Part shown: positions 19,462 to 27,996 of the stretch, piece after piece
Layout of the letters: each line of letters starts with the position of its first letter
Numbering within the stretch: the first letter of the stretch is position 1
Assembly (NCBI RefSeq): GCF_002197815.1
Contig: NZ_NIUB01000014.1
Location: 42,958-106,957, forward strand
DNA length: 64,000 nucleotides
Origin: Pseudomonas oleovorans subsp. oleovorans
Lineage (GTDB): Bacteria; Pseudomonadota; Gammaproteobacteria; Pseudomonadales; Pseudomonadaceae
Direction: 5' to 3'
The notes under the pieces: model-generated
Databases searched by the model: none
Told to the model about the DNA's origin: nothing
Seen by the model: only the letters and a program-made list of their open reading frames with translations
Program-made: the position numbers and the translations under genes

Positions 19462-19478
19462 TGCCCGGGGAGCCTGCA

Positions 19479-20834
19479 ATGCAGAAGCTGGAAAAAGTCC
19501 TGATCGCCAACCGTGGCGAAATTGCCCTGCGTATCCTGCGTGCCTGCAAGGAGCTGGGTATCAAGACGGTGGCCGTGCACTCCACCGCCGACCGCGAACT
19601 GATGCACCTGAGTCTGGCCGACGAATGCGTCTGCATTGGCCCGGCTCCTGGCTCGCTGTCGTACCTGAACATCCCGGCGATCATCAGCGCAGCTGAACTG
19701 ACCGGCGCCACGGGCATCCACCCGGGCTACGGCTTTCTCGCCGAGAACGCCGACTTCGCCGAACAGGTGGAGAATTCCGGTTTCGCCTTCATCGGCCCTA
19801 AAGCCGACACCATTCGCCTGATGGGCGACAAGGTATCGGCCAAGGAAGCCATGATCAAAACCGGCGTACCGGTAGTTCCCGGCTCCGACGGCCCGCTGCC
19901 GGAAGACGAGGAAGAAGCCCTGCGCATCGCCCGTGAAGTGGGCTACCCGGTGATCATCAAAGCTGCTGGCGGCGGCGGTGGTCGCGGCATGCGCGTGGTG
20001 CATAAGGAAGAAGACCTGATCAAGTCGGCCAAACTGACCCGCACCGAAGCCGGTGCAGCGTTCGGCAATCCGATGGTCTATCTGGAAAAATTCCTCGGCA
20101 ACCCGCGCCACGTCGAAGTCCAGGTGCTGTCCGACGGCCAGGGCAACGCGATTCACCTGTACGACCGCGACTGCTCGCTGCAGCGTCGCCACCAGAAGGT
20201 GATCGAAGAGGCTCCGGCCCCACTGATCGACGAGAAGGCCCGCGCCGAAGTGCTCAAGCGCTGCGTCGATGCCTGTGTCGAGATCGGCTACCGTGGCGCC
20301 GGCACCTTCGAGTTCCTCTATGAAGACGGTCGTTTCTACTTCATCGAGATGAACACCCGCGTTCAGGTGGAGCACCCGGTCACCGAGATGGTCACTGGTA
20401 TCGACATCGTCAAGGAGATGCTCAGCATCGCCGCTGGCAACAAGCTGTCGATCAAGCAGGAAGACGTGAAGATCCTCGGTCACTCGGTCGAGTGCCGGAT
20501 CAACGCCGAAGACCCGGACAACTTCATGCCCAGCCCAGGCAAGGTCAAGCATTTCCATGCTCCGGGCGGTAATGGCGTGCGCGTCGATTCACACCTGTAC
20601 AGCGGCTACAGCGTTCCACCGCACTACGACTCGCTGATCGGCAAGCTGATCACCTTCGGCAAGGACCGTGACGAAGCCATGGCCCGTATGCGCAATGCCC
20701 TGGACGAGATCGTGGTCGATGGCATCAAGACCAACGTGCCGCTGCACCGCGACCTGACTCGCGACAAGGGTTTCGTCAAAGGTGGCGTTAACATCCATTA
20801 CCTGGAAAAGAAACTGGGTATGGACAAGCACTGA
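19479..20834 (+). CDS. accC: Biotin carboxylase subunit of acetyl-CoA carboxylase
   Basis: 451 residues. It carboxylates biotin on AccB with ATP and bicarbonate. The N-terminal [20 protein letters not shown], the ATP-grasp glycine loop [14 protein letters not shown] and catalytic [20 protein letters not shown] are intact. The ATG at 19479 gives the standard [14 protein letters not shown] opening; an in-frame ATG seven codons upstream overlaps the accB stop and lacks a ribosome site. It is followed by a stem-loop that probably ends the accBC transcript. Confidence 0.98.
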   Translation: MQKLEKVLIANRGEIALRILRACKELGIKTVAVHSTADRELMHLSLADECVCIGPAPGSLSYLNIPAIISAAELTGATGIHPGYGFLAENADFAEQVENSGFAFIGPKADTIRLMGDKVSAKEAMIKTGVPVVPGSDGPLPEDEEEALRIAREVGYPVIIKAAGGGGGRGMRVVHKEEDLIKSAKLTRTEAGAAFGNPMVYLEKFLGNPRHVEVQVLSDGQGNAIHLYDRDCSLQRRHQKVIEEAPAPLIDEKARAEVLKRCVDACVEIGYRGAGTFEFLYEDGRFYFIEMNTRVQVEHPVTEMVTGIDIVKEMLSIAAGNKLSIKQEDVKILGHSVECRINAEDPDNFMPSPGKVKHFHAPGGNGVRVDSHLYSGYSVPPHYDSLIGKLITFGKDRDEAMARMRNALDEIVVDGIKTNVPLHRDLTRDKGFVKGGVNIHYLEKKLGMDKH

Positions 20835-20852
20835 GTCCTGACTCGCTGCTTC

Positions 20853-20886
20853 ACAGGGGCTGCCTTCGGGCGGCCCCTGTCGTTTC
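20853..20886 (+). terminator. Stem-loop after accC
   Basis: ACAGGGGCTGCC-TTCG-GGCGGCCCCTGT followed by a short, weak T run (cgttt). A stable hairpin with a UUCG tetraloop 20 bases after the accC stop. Confidence 0.65.
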
Positions 20887-20962
20887 AGCGGTCGAACTGG
20901 CAAGCCGCCCGCCCCATCAAGTAAGCTGCGCGGCCAAACGCGCGCCCTTCACGAGGTTTTCC

Positions 20963-21841
20963 ATGCCCTGGTTACAAGTCCGTCTCGCCATCACTCCTGA
21001 GCAGGCAGAAACCTACGAGGATGCGCTGCTGGAAGTGGGCGCCGTATCGGTAACCTTCATGGACGCCGAAGATCAGCCGATCTTCGAGCCGGATCTGGGC
21101 ACCACCCCGCTGTGGTCGAACACCCACCTGCTGGCCCTGTTCGAGGCCGACACCGACGAGACCGCACTGCTCGCCCACCTGCAACTGCTGTGTGGCGGCG
21201 CACTGCCGGAGCATCATGTCGAGCGCATCGAGGACCAGGACTGGGAACGCAGCTGGATGGATGGCTTCCAGCCGATGCGCTTTGGCCAGCGCCTGTGGAT
21301 CGTGCCGAGTTGGCACGCCGCGCCGCAGCCGGACGCGGTCAATCTGCTGCTCGATCCAGGCCTGGCCTTCGGCACCGGCACCCACCCGACCACCGCACTG
21401 TGCCTGGAATGGCTCGACGGCCAGAATCTGGACAACTGCAGCGTGCTCGACTTCGGCTGCGGCTCGGGCATCCTGGCGATCGCCGCCCTGTTGCTCGGTG
21501 CGCCGCAGGCAGCGGGCACCGATATCGACCCGCAGGCGCTGGAAGCCTCGCGCGACAATGCTTCGCGCAACAGCATCGATCCGGCGCGCTTCCCGGTGTA
21601 TCTGCCGGCCGACCTGCCTCAGCAGCCTGCCGACGTGGTCGTCGCCAACATCCTCGCCGGCCCGCTGGTTTCTTTGGCACCTCAGATCACCGCGCTGGTC
21701 AAAAGCGGTGGACGCTTGGCGCTGTCGGGTATCCTCGCCGAACAGGCTGAGGAAGTCCGCGCCGCTTACGCAAGCGCCTTCGACCTCGACCCAACGGCCG
21801 TCAAGGACGGCTGGGTGCGCATCAGCGGCGTCAAGCGCTGA
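20963..21841 (+). CDS. prmA: Ribosomal protein L11 methyltransferase
   Basis: 292 residues, the family length. It trimethylates several amino groups of ribosomal protein L11 with S-adenosylmethionine. An N-terminal recognition domain ([16 protein letters not shown]) is followed by the linker motif [18 protein letters not shown] and the SAM-binding [15 protein letters not shown], then [14 protein letters not shown] and [16 protein letters not shown] site lies before the ATG. It is followed after 53 bases by the DUF3426 gene on the same strand. Confidence 0.98.
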   Translation: MPWLQVRLAITPEQAETYEDALLEVGAVSVTFMDAEDQPIFEPDLGTTPLWSNTHLLALFEADTDETALLAHLQLLCGGALPEHHVERIEDQDWERSWMDGFQPMRFGQRLWIVPSWHAAPQPDAVNLLLDPGLAFGTGTHPTTALCLEWLDGQNLDNCSVLDFGCGSGILAIAALLLGAPQAAGTDIDPQALEASRDNASRNSIDPARFPVYLPADLPQQPADVVVANILAGPLVSLAPQITALVKSGGRLALSGILAEQAEEVRAAYASAFDLDPTAVKDGWVRISGVKR

Positions 21842-21894
21842 ACCGCGCGCAGTCGTTGCGTTAGACTAGCTGCTTGGATTTTCCGGACCCGCGC

Positions 21895-23172
21895 ATGAGC
21901 GAAAGCCACGTCACCCAGTGCCCCAATTGCCGTACCAGCTTCCGCGTCAGCCAGGCGCAGCTGGCTGCTGCCCATGGCGCAGTACGCTGCGGTGCCTGCC
22001 TGCACGTGTTCAATGCTGCCGAACAACTGTTCGGCCCGCGTGCCGTCGCACCTGCGCCAGCGGCAGCTAAAACGGTGAGCGCTCCGGCCACAGCCCAGCC
22101 CGACACACACACCAGGCCGCCAGCGACCAAGCCCGCCGACGATACCCTGTGGATTCATGACGATCTCGACCTGGACAGCCTCAACCTCGATGAGGAACTG
22201 GCCAGACTGGAGGAGCAGGAACAGCAGTTGTCGCAGCAGTTCCTCGCGCTGGAACAGGCGCCGCGCTACGCCGAGAATTTCGGCAGCCGCACGACGGACG
22301 AGCCCGACGACGTGCATGACGAAGCCTGGGCCGAAGCCCTGCTGCGTGACGAGCCGGTGAAGCGCGAGCGCGACAGCTTCGAACTGCAACCGACTGAAGA
22401 GCAGCCTGAACCGATCACCGCACCTGAGCCCAAAGCGGCCATTGAATTCGTCGCTCCCGCCGCGCCCCGCAAGCAGCAGCCCATCGCCGATGACCTCGAC
22501 GACTCCGTTGAGCCGCGCCTGGGTGATCTCGATGACGAGCAGACCGAACCGGAGCGCCAGGACAAAGACCTGCGTACGGCACCTGAAGAACCCAAGGTAG
22601 TACGCAACGAGCCGGGGCTGCGCGAGGAACGGCTGTTCGAACTGGACGACGAACCCCTGCAACTCGACTGGCACCAGCCACCGGCCACATCATGGGGCCG
22701 TCTGTTCGGCTGGTGCTTGCTCAATCTGCTGGCGGCTGCTGGCCTGCTGGCACAATACGCTGCCTACAACTTCGATGAGCTGGCACGCCAGGACCGCTAT
22801 CGCCCCTGGTTCGAACAACTGTGCCCGAACATCGGCTGCACCCTGCCCTCGAAAGTCGACATCAGCCAGATTCGCAGCAGCAACCTGGTGGTACGCAGCC
22901 ACCCGGAGTTCTCCGGCGCACTGATCGTCGACGCCATCCTGTACAACCGCGCGCCTTTCGCCCAACCCTTCCCGCTGCTGGAGATGCGCTTCGCCGACCT
23001 GGGCGGACAACTGGTCGCCAGTCGTCGCTTCAAACCCAGCGAGTACCTGGCCGGCGAGCTGGCCGGACGGAGCGAGATGCCACCGCAGACGCCCATCCAC
23101 CTCTCCCTGGACATCCTCGACCCCGGCCCTCGCGCGGTGAACTACAGCCTGAGCTTCCATTCGCCCGAGTAG
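21895..23172 (+). CDS. DUF3426 zinc-ribbon membrane protein
   Basis: 425 residues. The N-terminus QCPNCRTSFRVSQAQLAAA followed by VRCGACLHVFNA is an MJ0042-type zinc ribbon with two CxxC pairs. A long acidic, Pro/Ala-rich disordered middle (about 60-255) follows, then one membrane helix (about 269-288, LFGWCLLNLLAAAGLLAQYA) and a C-terminal DUF3426 beta domain (about 300-425). The ATG at 21895 is chosen because it places the zinc ribbon at the extreme N-terminus. Function is unknown. The zinc-ribbon end would face the cytoplasm and the DUF3426 part the periplasm. Confidence 0.9.
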   Translation: MSESHVTQCPNCRTSFRVSQAQLAAAHGAVRCGACLHVFNAAEQLFGPRAVAPAPAAAKTVSAPATAQPDTHTRPPATKPADDTLWIHDDLDLDSLNLDEELARLEEQEQQLSQQFLALEQAPRYAENFGSRTTDEPDDVHDEAWAEALLRDEPVKRERDSFELQPTEEQPEPITAPEPKAAIEFVAPAAPRKQQPIADDLDDSVEPRLGDLDDEQTEPERQDKDLRTAPEEPKVVRNEPGLREERLFELDDEPLQLDWHQPPATSWGRLFGWCLLNLLAAAGLLAQYAAYNFDELARQDRYRPWFEQLCPNIGCTLPSKVDISQIRSSNLVVRSHPEFSGALIVDAILYNRAPFAQPFPLLEMRFADLGGQLVASRRFKPSEYLAGELAGRSEMPPQTPIHLSLDILDPGPRAVNYSLSFHSPE

Positions 23173-23284
23173 TCTGGAGACGGCGCGCCCCGTGGTCGCA
23201 GGTCTTCCATCTAACTGCTGGCGATCAGCCCATAGCTGTTCAGAATTTGTTCAAAACGACCTTTATCCGGTCATCCAGAGCGGG

Positions 23285-23290
23285 TATCAT
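23285..23290 (+). promoter_or_regulatory. Putative -10 box of dusB-fis
   Basis: TATCAT in the context gcgggtatcatgcccacc, 101 bases before the dusB start. The -35 (tttatc, 23262-23267) is weak. If used, the leader is about 95 bases, as is common for fis operons. Confidence 0.35.
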
Positions 23291-23391
23291 GCCCACCCTT
23301 TCGCGAGCACCGCCCCACCATCGTCTTCCCCGCCGAACACAGTGGAGGGCAGGTTTTGATCGCAATCGACCAAACCCAGCAGGGACGCCCC

Positions 23392-24390
23392 ATGTCGGCC
23401 CCACGTATTGGCCCTTACACATTGCCCAATCGGTTGATCCTGGCCCCCATGGCCGGTGTTACCGATCGCCCGTTCCGCCAGCTGTGCCGCCGCCTCGGCG
23501 CCGGCCTGGTGGTGTCGGAGATGGTCACCAGCGATGTGCGCCTGTGGAACAGCCGCAAGTCCAGTCTGCGTTTGCTGCATGCCGGTGACCCCGAGCCGCG
23601 CTCGGTACAGATCGCCGGTGGCGACCCGCAGATGATGGCCGACGCAGCACGCAAGAACGTCGAATTGGGCGCGCAGATCATCGACATCAACATGGGCTGC
23701 CCGGCCAAGAAGGTCTGTAACAAGGCCGCCGGCTCCGCCCTGTTGCGTGACGAGCCGCTGGTACGGGAGATCCTCGACGCCGTGGTCGGTGCGGTGGACG
23801 TGCCGGTGACCCTGAAGATTCGCACCGGCTGGGACCGGCAGAACAAAAACGGCATTACCGTGGCGAAAATCGCCGAAGATGCCGGCATTGCTGCACTGTC
23901 CGTACACGGTCGCACCCGCGCCGACCTTTATACCGGCGAAGCCGAGTACGACACCATCGCCGCCATCAAGCAGGCGATATCAATTCCGGTGTTCGCCAAT
24001 GGCGACATCGACTCTCCACAGAAGGCCAAGGCCGTGCTCGACGCCACTGGCGCCGACGCCCTGCTCATTGGCCGCGCCGCCCAAGGGCGGCCGTGGATCT
24101 TCCGTGAAATCGAGCACTACCTGCGTACCGGCGAAACCCTGCCGGCACCGAGCCTGCTCGAAGTGGAACGCATTCTGCTAGAGCACCTGGCTGCACTGCA
24201 CGCCTTCTATGGCGAATTGATGGGCACGCGTATCGCCCGCAAGCATGTCGGCTGGTATCTGGCAACCCTGCCGGGCGCCAGGGAGTTTCGCGCCCAATTC
24301 AACCGTCTGGACAGTACGGACGCACAGTGCGCCCACGTTCGCGCGTTCTTCCGCGAACGGCACAACGATGGAAACGAGGTGGCCGCATGA
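23392..24390 (+). CDS. dusB: tRNA-dihydrouridine synthase B
   Basis: 332 residues. An FMN enzyme that reduces specific uridines of tRNA to dihydrouridine. It shows the Dus core: [20 protein letters not shown] at the start, [29 protein letters not shown] (with the general-acid Cys in [10 protein letters not shown]), and [33 protein letters not shown] closes the barrel. The start at 23392 follows an AGGGACGCCCC stretch and gives the usual length. Its stop overlaps the fis start (ATGA), the conserved dusB-fis arrangement of gammaproteobacteria. Confidence 0.97.
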   Translation: MSAPRIGPYTLPNRLILAPMAGVTDRPFRQLCRRLGAGLVVSEMVTSDVRLWNSRKSSLRLLHAGDPEPRSVQIAGGDPQMMADAARKNVELGAQIIDINMGCPAKKVCNKAAGSALLRDEPLVREILDAVVGAVDVPVTLKIRTGWDRQNKNGITVAKIAEDAGIAALSVHGRTRADLYTGEAEYDTIAAIKQAISIPVFANGDIDSPQKAKAVLDATGADALLIGRAAQGRPWIFREIEHYLRTGETLPAPSLLEVERILLEHLAALHAFYGELMGTRIARKHVGWYLATLPGAREFRAQFNRLDSTDAQCAHVRAFFRERHNDGNEVAA

Positions 24391-24707
24391 CGTTGATGAC
24401 AGAGACCCTAGTGAGTGGAATTGCACCCGTGAGTGACAACACCAGCCTTAAACAGCACCTGAACACGCCGAGCGAAGAGGGCCAGACCCTGCGCGGCGCC
24501 GTGGAGAAGGCGTTGCACAATTACTTCGCCCATCTCGAGGGCGCGGACGTCACCGACGTGTACAACCTGGTGCTCACCGAAGTCGAAGCGCCGCTGCTGG
24601 AAACCGTCATGAATCATGTGAAAGGTAACCAGACCAAGGCCTCCGAGCTGCTCGGCCTGAACCGCGGCACGCTGCGCAAGAAGCTCAAGCAGTACGACCT
24701 GCTGTAA
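24387..24707 (+). CDS. fis: Nucleoid protein Fis
   Basis: 106 residues. A dimeric DNA-bending protein that shapes the nucleoid and activates rRNA and other promoters. The C-terminal helix-turn-helix region [20 protein letters not shown] is standard, preceded by [20 protein letters not shown]. The ATG at 24387 overlaps the dusB stop by four bases, so translation is coupled. In enterics fis expression peaks on nutrient upshift; whether that holds here cannot be read from sequence. A strong terminator follows. Confidence 0.98.
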   Translation: MTLMTETLVSGIAPVSDNTSLKQHLNTPSEEGQTLRGAVEKALHNYFAHLEGADVTDVYNLVLTEVEAPLLETVMNHVKGNQTKASELLGLNRGTLRKKLKQYDLL

Positions 24708-24720
24708 CCCTGAACTCCCG

Positions 24721-24752
24721 AAAAGGGCGGCCCGCATGAGCCGCCTTTTTTG
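24721..24752 (+). terminator. Rho-independent terminator after fis
   Basis: aaaaGGGCGGC, an eight-base loop, then GCCGCC and a six-T run. It starts 14 bases after the fis stop. Confidence 0.88.
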
Positions 24753-24781
24753 CTGATATCCCCGCTCTGATGGATAGTGAA

Positions 24782-26389
24782 ATGACCGACCAGACCACCC
24801 TTCTGCCTGTCCGCCGCGCGCTGATCAGCGTTTCCGACAAGACCGGCGTTCTCGAATTCGCTCGCGAACTGGCCGCCCTCGGTGTCGAGATTCTCTCCAC
24901 CGGCGGTACCTACAAGCTGCTCAAGGACAACGGCGTAGCCGCAGTGGAAGTGGCTGACTACACCGGCTTCCCGGAGATGATGGACGGCCGCGTGAAGACC
25001 CTGCACCCGAAGATCCACGGCGGCATCCTCGGCCGTCGCGCCATCGACGGCGCGGTGATGGAACAGCACGGCATCAAGCCGATCGACCTGGTCGCGGTCA
25101 ACCTCTATCCCTTCGAAGCCACCGTGGCCAAGCCTGATTGCTCTCTTCCCGACGCCATCGAGAACATCGACATCGGCGGCCCGACCATGGTCCGCAGCGC
25201 GGCGAAGAACCATAAGGACGTCGCCATCGTGGTCAACACCGGCGACTACGCCGGCATCGTCGCCTCCCTCAAGGCCGGCGGCCTGAGCTACGCCCAGCGT
25301 TTCGACCTGGCGCTGAAGGCCTTCGAACACACCGCTGCCTACGACGGCATGATCGCCAACTACCTGGGCACCATCGACCAGGCGGCGGACACCCTGTCCA
25401 CCGAAGGCCGTGGCGCTTTCCCGCGTACCTTCAACAGCCAGTTCATCAAGGCGCAGGAAATGCGCTACGGCGAGAACCCGCACCAGAGCGCGGCGTTCTA
25501 CGTCGAAGCGAAGAAGGGCGAAGCCAGCGTCTCCACCGCCGTGCAGCTGCAAGGCAAGGAACTGTCGTTCAACAACGTCGCCGACACCGACGCCGCGCTG
25601 GAATGCGTGAAGAGCTTCGTCAAGCCGGCCTGCGTCATCGTCAAGCACGCCAACCCCTGCGGCGTGGCCGTGGTACCGGAAGACGAGGGCGGCATTCGCA
25701 AGGCCTACGACCTGGCCTACGCCACCGACACCGAGTCGGCGTTCGGCGGCATCATCGCCTTCAACCGCGAGCTGGATGGCGAAACCGCCAAGGCCATCGT
25801 CGAGCGCCAGTTCGTCGAAGTGATCATCGCCCCGAAAATCAGCGCCGCCGCCCGTGAAGTGGTGGCCGCCAAGGCCAACGTGCGCCTGCTCGAATGCGGC
25901 GAATGGCCGGCCGAGCGTGCTGCGGGTTGGGACTTCAAGCGCGTCAACGGTGGCCTGCTGGTGCAGAGCCGCGACATCGGAATGATCAAGGCAGAAGACC
26001 TGAAGATCGTCACCCAGCGCGCGCCGAGCGAGCAGGAAATTCACGACCTGATCTTCGCCTGGAAAGTGGCCAAGTTCGTCAAATCCAACGCCATCGTCTA
26101 CGCCAAGAACCGCCAGACCGTGGGCGTCGGCGCCGGCCAGATGAGCCGCGTCAACTCCGCCCGTATCGCCGCGATCAAGGCCGAGCATGCTGGCCTGCAG
26201 GTGCAGGGCGCGGTAATGGCCTCCGACGCCTTCTTCCCGTTCCGCGACGGTATCGACAACGCCGCCAAGGCCGGCATCACCGCAGTGATCCAGCCCGGTG
26301 GCTCGATGCGCGACAACGAAGTGATCGCTGCGGCCGACGAAGCCGGCATGGCCATGGTGTTCACCGGCATGCGCCACTTCCGCCATTGA
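24782..26389 (+). CDS. purH: Bifunctional AICAR transformylase/IMP cyclohydrolase
   Basis: 535 residues. It carries out the last two steps of de novo purine synthesis, from AICAR to FAICAR to IMP. The N-terminal MGS-like cyclohydrolase domain has [30 protein letters not shown] and [18 protein letters not shown]. The AICARFT domain has [13 protein letters not shown], catalytic [11 protein letters not shown], and [13 protein letters not shown]. The ATG at 24782 gives the [16 protein letters not shown] opening; an ATG four codons upstream is the alternative. purD follows 202 bases later, with two repeat elements between the two. Confidence 0.98.
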   Translation: MTDQTTLLPVRRALISVSDKTGVLEFARELAALGVEILSTGGTYKLLKDNGVAAVEVADYTGFPEMMDGRVKTLHPKIHGGILGRRAIDGAVMEQHGIKPIDLVAVNLYPFEATVAKPDCSLPDAIENIDIGGPTMVRSAAKNHKDVAIVVNTGDYAGIVASLKAGGLSYAQRFDLALKAFEHTAAYDGMIANYLGTIDQAADTLSTEGRGAFPRTFNSQFIKAQEMRYGENPHQSAAFYVEAKKGEASVSTAVQLQGKELSFNNVADTDAALECVKSFVKPACVIVKHANPCGVAVVPEDEGGIRKAYDLAYATDTESAFGGIIAFNRELDGETAKAIVERQFVEVIIAPKISAAAREVVAAKANVRLLECGEWPAERAAGWDFKRVNGGLLVQSRDIGMIKAEDLKIVTQRAPSEQEIHDLIFAWKVAKFVKSNAIVYAKNRQTVGVGAGQMSRVNSARIAAIKAEHAGLQVQGAVMASDAFFPFRDGIDNAAKAGITAVIQPGGSMRDNEVIAAADEAGMAMVFTGMRHFRH

Positions 26390-26396
26390 TGATTGT

Positions 26397-26451
26397 GCCC
26401 ACGCTCTGCGTGGGCGCGCAGCCTGGGACGCAGAGCGTGGGCACGATCCAG
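26397..26451. repeat. CCCACGCTCTGCGTGGG palindromic repeat with direct-repeat tail
   Basis: gcccacgctctgcgtgggcg is itself a palindrome, and gacgcagagcgtgggcac pairs with it again. Its tail (26428-26451) recurs almost exactly at 26559-26582, on the far side of the next repeat. Confidence 0.7.
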
Positions 26452-26475
26452 ATCCACCCTGCACACAGGCGAGAC

Positions 26476-26534
26476 GTAGGAGCCCGCTTGCGGGCGATCA
26501 ACCCGCAAAGCATCGCCGGCAAGCCGGCTCCTAC
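26476..26534. repeat. GTAGGAGCC..GGCTCCTAC inverted repeat, copy 1
   Basis: gtaggagcccgcttgcgggc and gccggcaagccggctcctac are inverted arms. Other copies are at 35594-35646, 40197-40261, 47117-47175 and 48421-48471. This copy lies between purH and purD and is bracketed by direct repeats (26428-26451, 26559-26582). Confidence 0.85.
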
Positions 26535-26558
26535 AAACAGCACAGACTGATCCTCCTC

Positions 26559-26582
26559 ACGCAGAGCGTGGGAACGATCCAG
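26559..26582. repeat. Direct-repeat copy right of the purH-purD repeat
   Basis: A 24-base sequence (acgcagagcgtgggaacgat plus four bases) that matches 26428-26451 at 23 of 24 positions. It ends ten bases before the purD start and includes the start of the AGGAG ribosome site. Confidence 0.7.
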
Positions 26583-26591
26583 GAGAATGCA

Positions 26592-27881
26592 ATGAATGTA
26601 TTGATCATCGGCAGCGGCGGTCGTGAACACGCCCTGGCCTGGAAAGTGGCGCAGGACAAACGCGTCGAGAAGGTCTTCGTCGCCCCGGGCAACGCCGGCA
26701 CTGCGGTGGAAGCCAAATGCCAGAACGTCGCCATCGACGTGCTGGCCATAGAACAGCTTGCTGATTTTGCTGAGCAGAACGTGCAACTGACCATCGTCGG
26801 CCCGGAAGCGCCGCTGGTCAAAGGCGTGGTCGACCTGTTCCGTACGCGCGGCCTGGATATCTTCGGCCCCACCGCCGCTGCCGCCCAGCTGGAAGGCTCC
26901 AAGGCCTTCACCAAGGACTTCCTGGCACGCCACAAGATCCCGACTGCCGACTACCAGAACTTCACCGAGATCGAGCCGGCACTGGCCTATCTGCGCGAGA
27001 AAGGTGCACCGATCGTGATCAAGGCCGACGGCCTGGCCGCCGGCAAGGGCGTGATCGTCGCCATGACCCTGCAAGAGGCCGAAGACGCGGTGCGCGACAT
27101 GCTCGCCGGCAACGCCTTCGGTGAAGCCGGCTCGCGCGTGGTGATCGAGGAGTTCCTCGACGGCGAAGAAGCCAGCTTCATCGTCATGGTCGACGGCGAG
27201 AACGTGCTACCGATGGCCACCAGCCAGGACCACAAGCGCGTCGGCGACGGCGACAGCGGCCCGAATACCGGCGGCATGGGCGCCTACTCGCCAGCCCCGG
27301 TAGTCACCGCCGAAGTACACAAGCGCGTGATGGACGAGGTGATCTACCCGACCGTGCGCGGCATGGCCAGCGAAGGCAACGTCTACACCGGCTTCCTCTA
27401 TGCCGGCCTGATGATCGACAAGGCTGGCAAGCCCAAGGTCATCGAGTTCAACTGCCGCTTCGGCGACCCGGAAACCCAACCGATCATGTGCCGCCTGGAA
27501 AGCTCCCTGGTGCTGCTGGTCGAGGCTGCCCTGGCCAAGGCCCTGGACAAGGTCGAAGCGACCTGGGACCCGCGTCCGACCGTGGGCGTGGTGCTGGCCG
27601 CCGGTGGCTACCCGGGCGACTACGCCAAGGGCGATGTCATCGAAGGTCTGGATGAAGCCGCCAAGCTCGACGGCAAGGTGTTCCACGCCGGTACCGCACT
27701 GAAGGACGGCCAGATCGTCACCGCTGGCGGTCGCGTACTCTGCGCCACCGCCATCGGCGCCAGCGTTGCCGACGCCCAGCAGCAAGCCTATCGCCTGGCC
27801 GAGAAAATTCGCTGGAACGGCATGTTCCACCGTAACGACATCGGCTACCGCGCCATAGCCCGCGAGCGCGGCGAAGGCTAA
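26592..27881 (+). CDS. purD: Phosphoribosylamine--glycine ligase
   Basis: 429 residues. It joins phosphoribosylamine and glycine with ATP to form GAR, step two of purine synthesis. The N-terminal MNVLIIGSGGREHALAWK, VGPEAPLVKGVVD, the ATP-grasp lysine region VIKADGLAAGKGVIVA and metal-binding YAGLMIDKAGKPKVIEFNCR then GDPETQP are intact. The ATG at 26592 has AGGAG at good distance. It lies downstream of purH in the order common to Pseudomonas. The retS gene follows with its own apparent promoter. Confidence 0.98.
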   Translation: MNVLIIGSGGREHALAWKVAQDKRVEKVFVAPGNAGTAVEAKCQNVAIDVLAIEQLADFAEQNVQLTIVGPEAPLVKGVVDLFRTRGLDIFGPTAAAAQLEGSKAFTKDFLARHKIPTADYQNFTEIEPALAYLREKGAPIVIKADGLAAGKGVIVAMTLQEAEDAVRDMLAGNAFGEAGSRVVIEEFLDGEEASFIVMVDGENVLPMATSQDHKRVGDGDSGPNTGGMGAYSPAPVVTAEVHKRVMDEVIYPTVRGMASEGNVYTGFLYAGLMIDKAGKPKVIEFNCRFGDPETQPIMCRLESSLVLLVEAALAKALDKVEATWDPRPTVGVVLAAGGYPGDYAKGDVIEGLDEAAKLDGKVFHAGTALKDGQIVTAGGRVLCATAIGASVADAQQQAYRLAEKIRWNGMFHRNDIGYRAIARERGEG

Positions 27882-27896
27882 GGCCAGCACCACTCG

Positions 27897-27944
27897 GAGA
27901 ATACGGTGCGGATAGCGCAAAAAGCCGCGCCGCGCCGTATTCTC
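27897..27944 (+). terminator. Stem-loop between purD and retS
   Basis: Arms GAGAATACGG (27897-27906) and CCGTATTCTC (27935-27944) are perfect, with a GC-rich 28-base middle that includes aaaaag. It lies 15 bases after purD and ends 18 bases before the retS -10. There is no terminal T run, so it may end purD transcription only weakly. Confidence 0.5.
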
Positions 27945-27961
27945 GCGAGCAGATGCTTGGC

Positions 27962-27967
27962 TATAAT
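27962..27967 (+). promoter_or_regulatory. Putative -10 box of retS
   Basis: A perfect TATAAT 29 bases before the proposed GTG start. No clear -35. Confidence 0.45.
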
Positions 27968-27996
27968 CCGGCCACTCATTTAGAAGGATTTTGCCC

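Noticed and set aside
26397..26534. Riboswitch before purD
   Set aside because: The folded region is explained by two dispersed palindromic repeats; it does not show a purine-riboswitch core.
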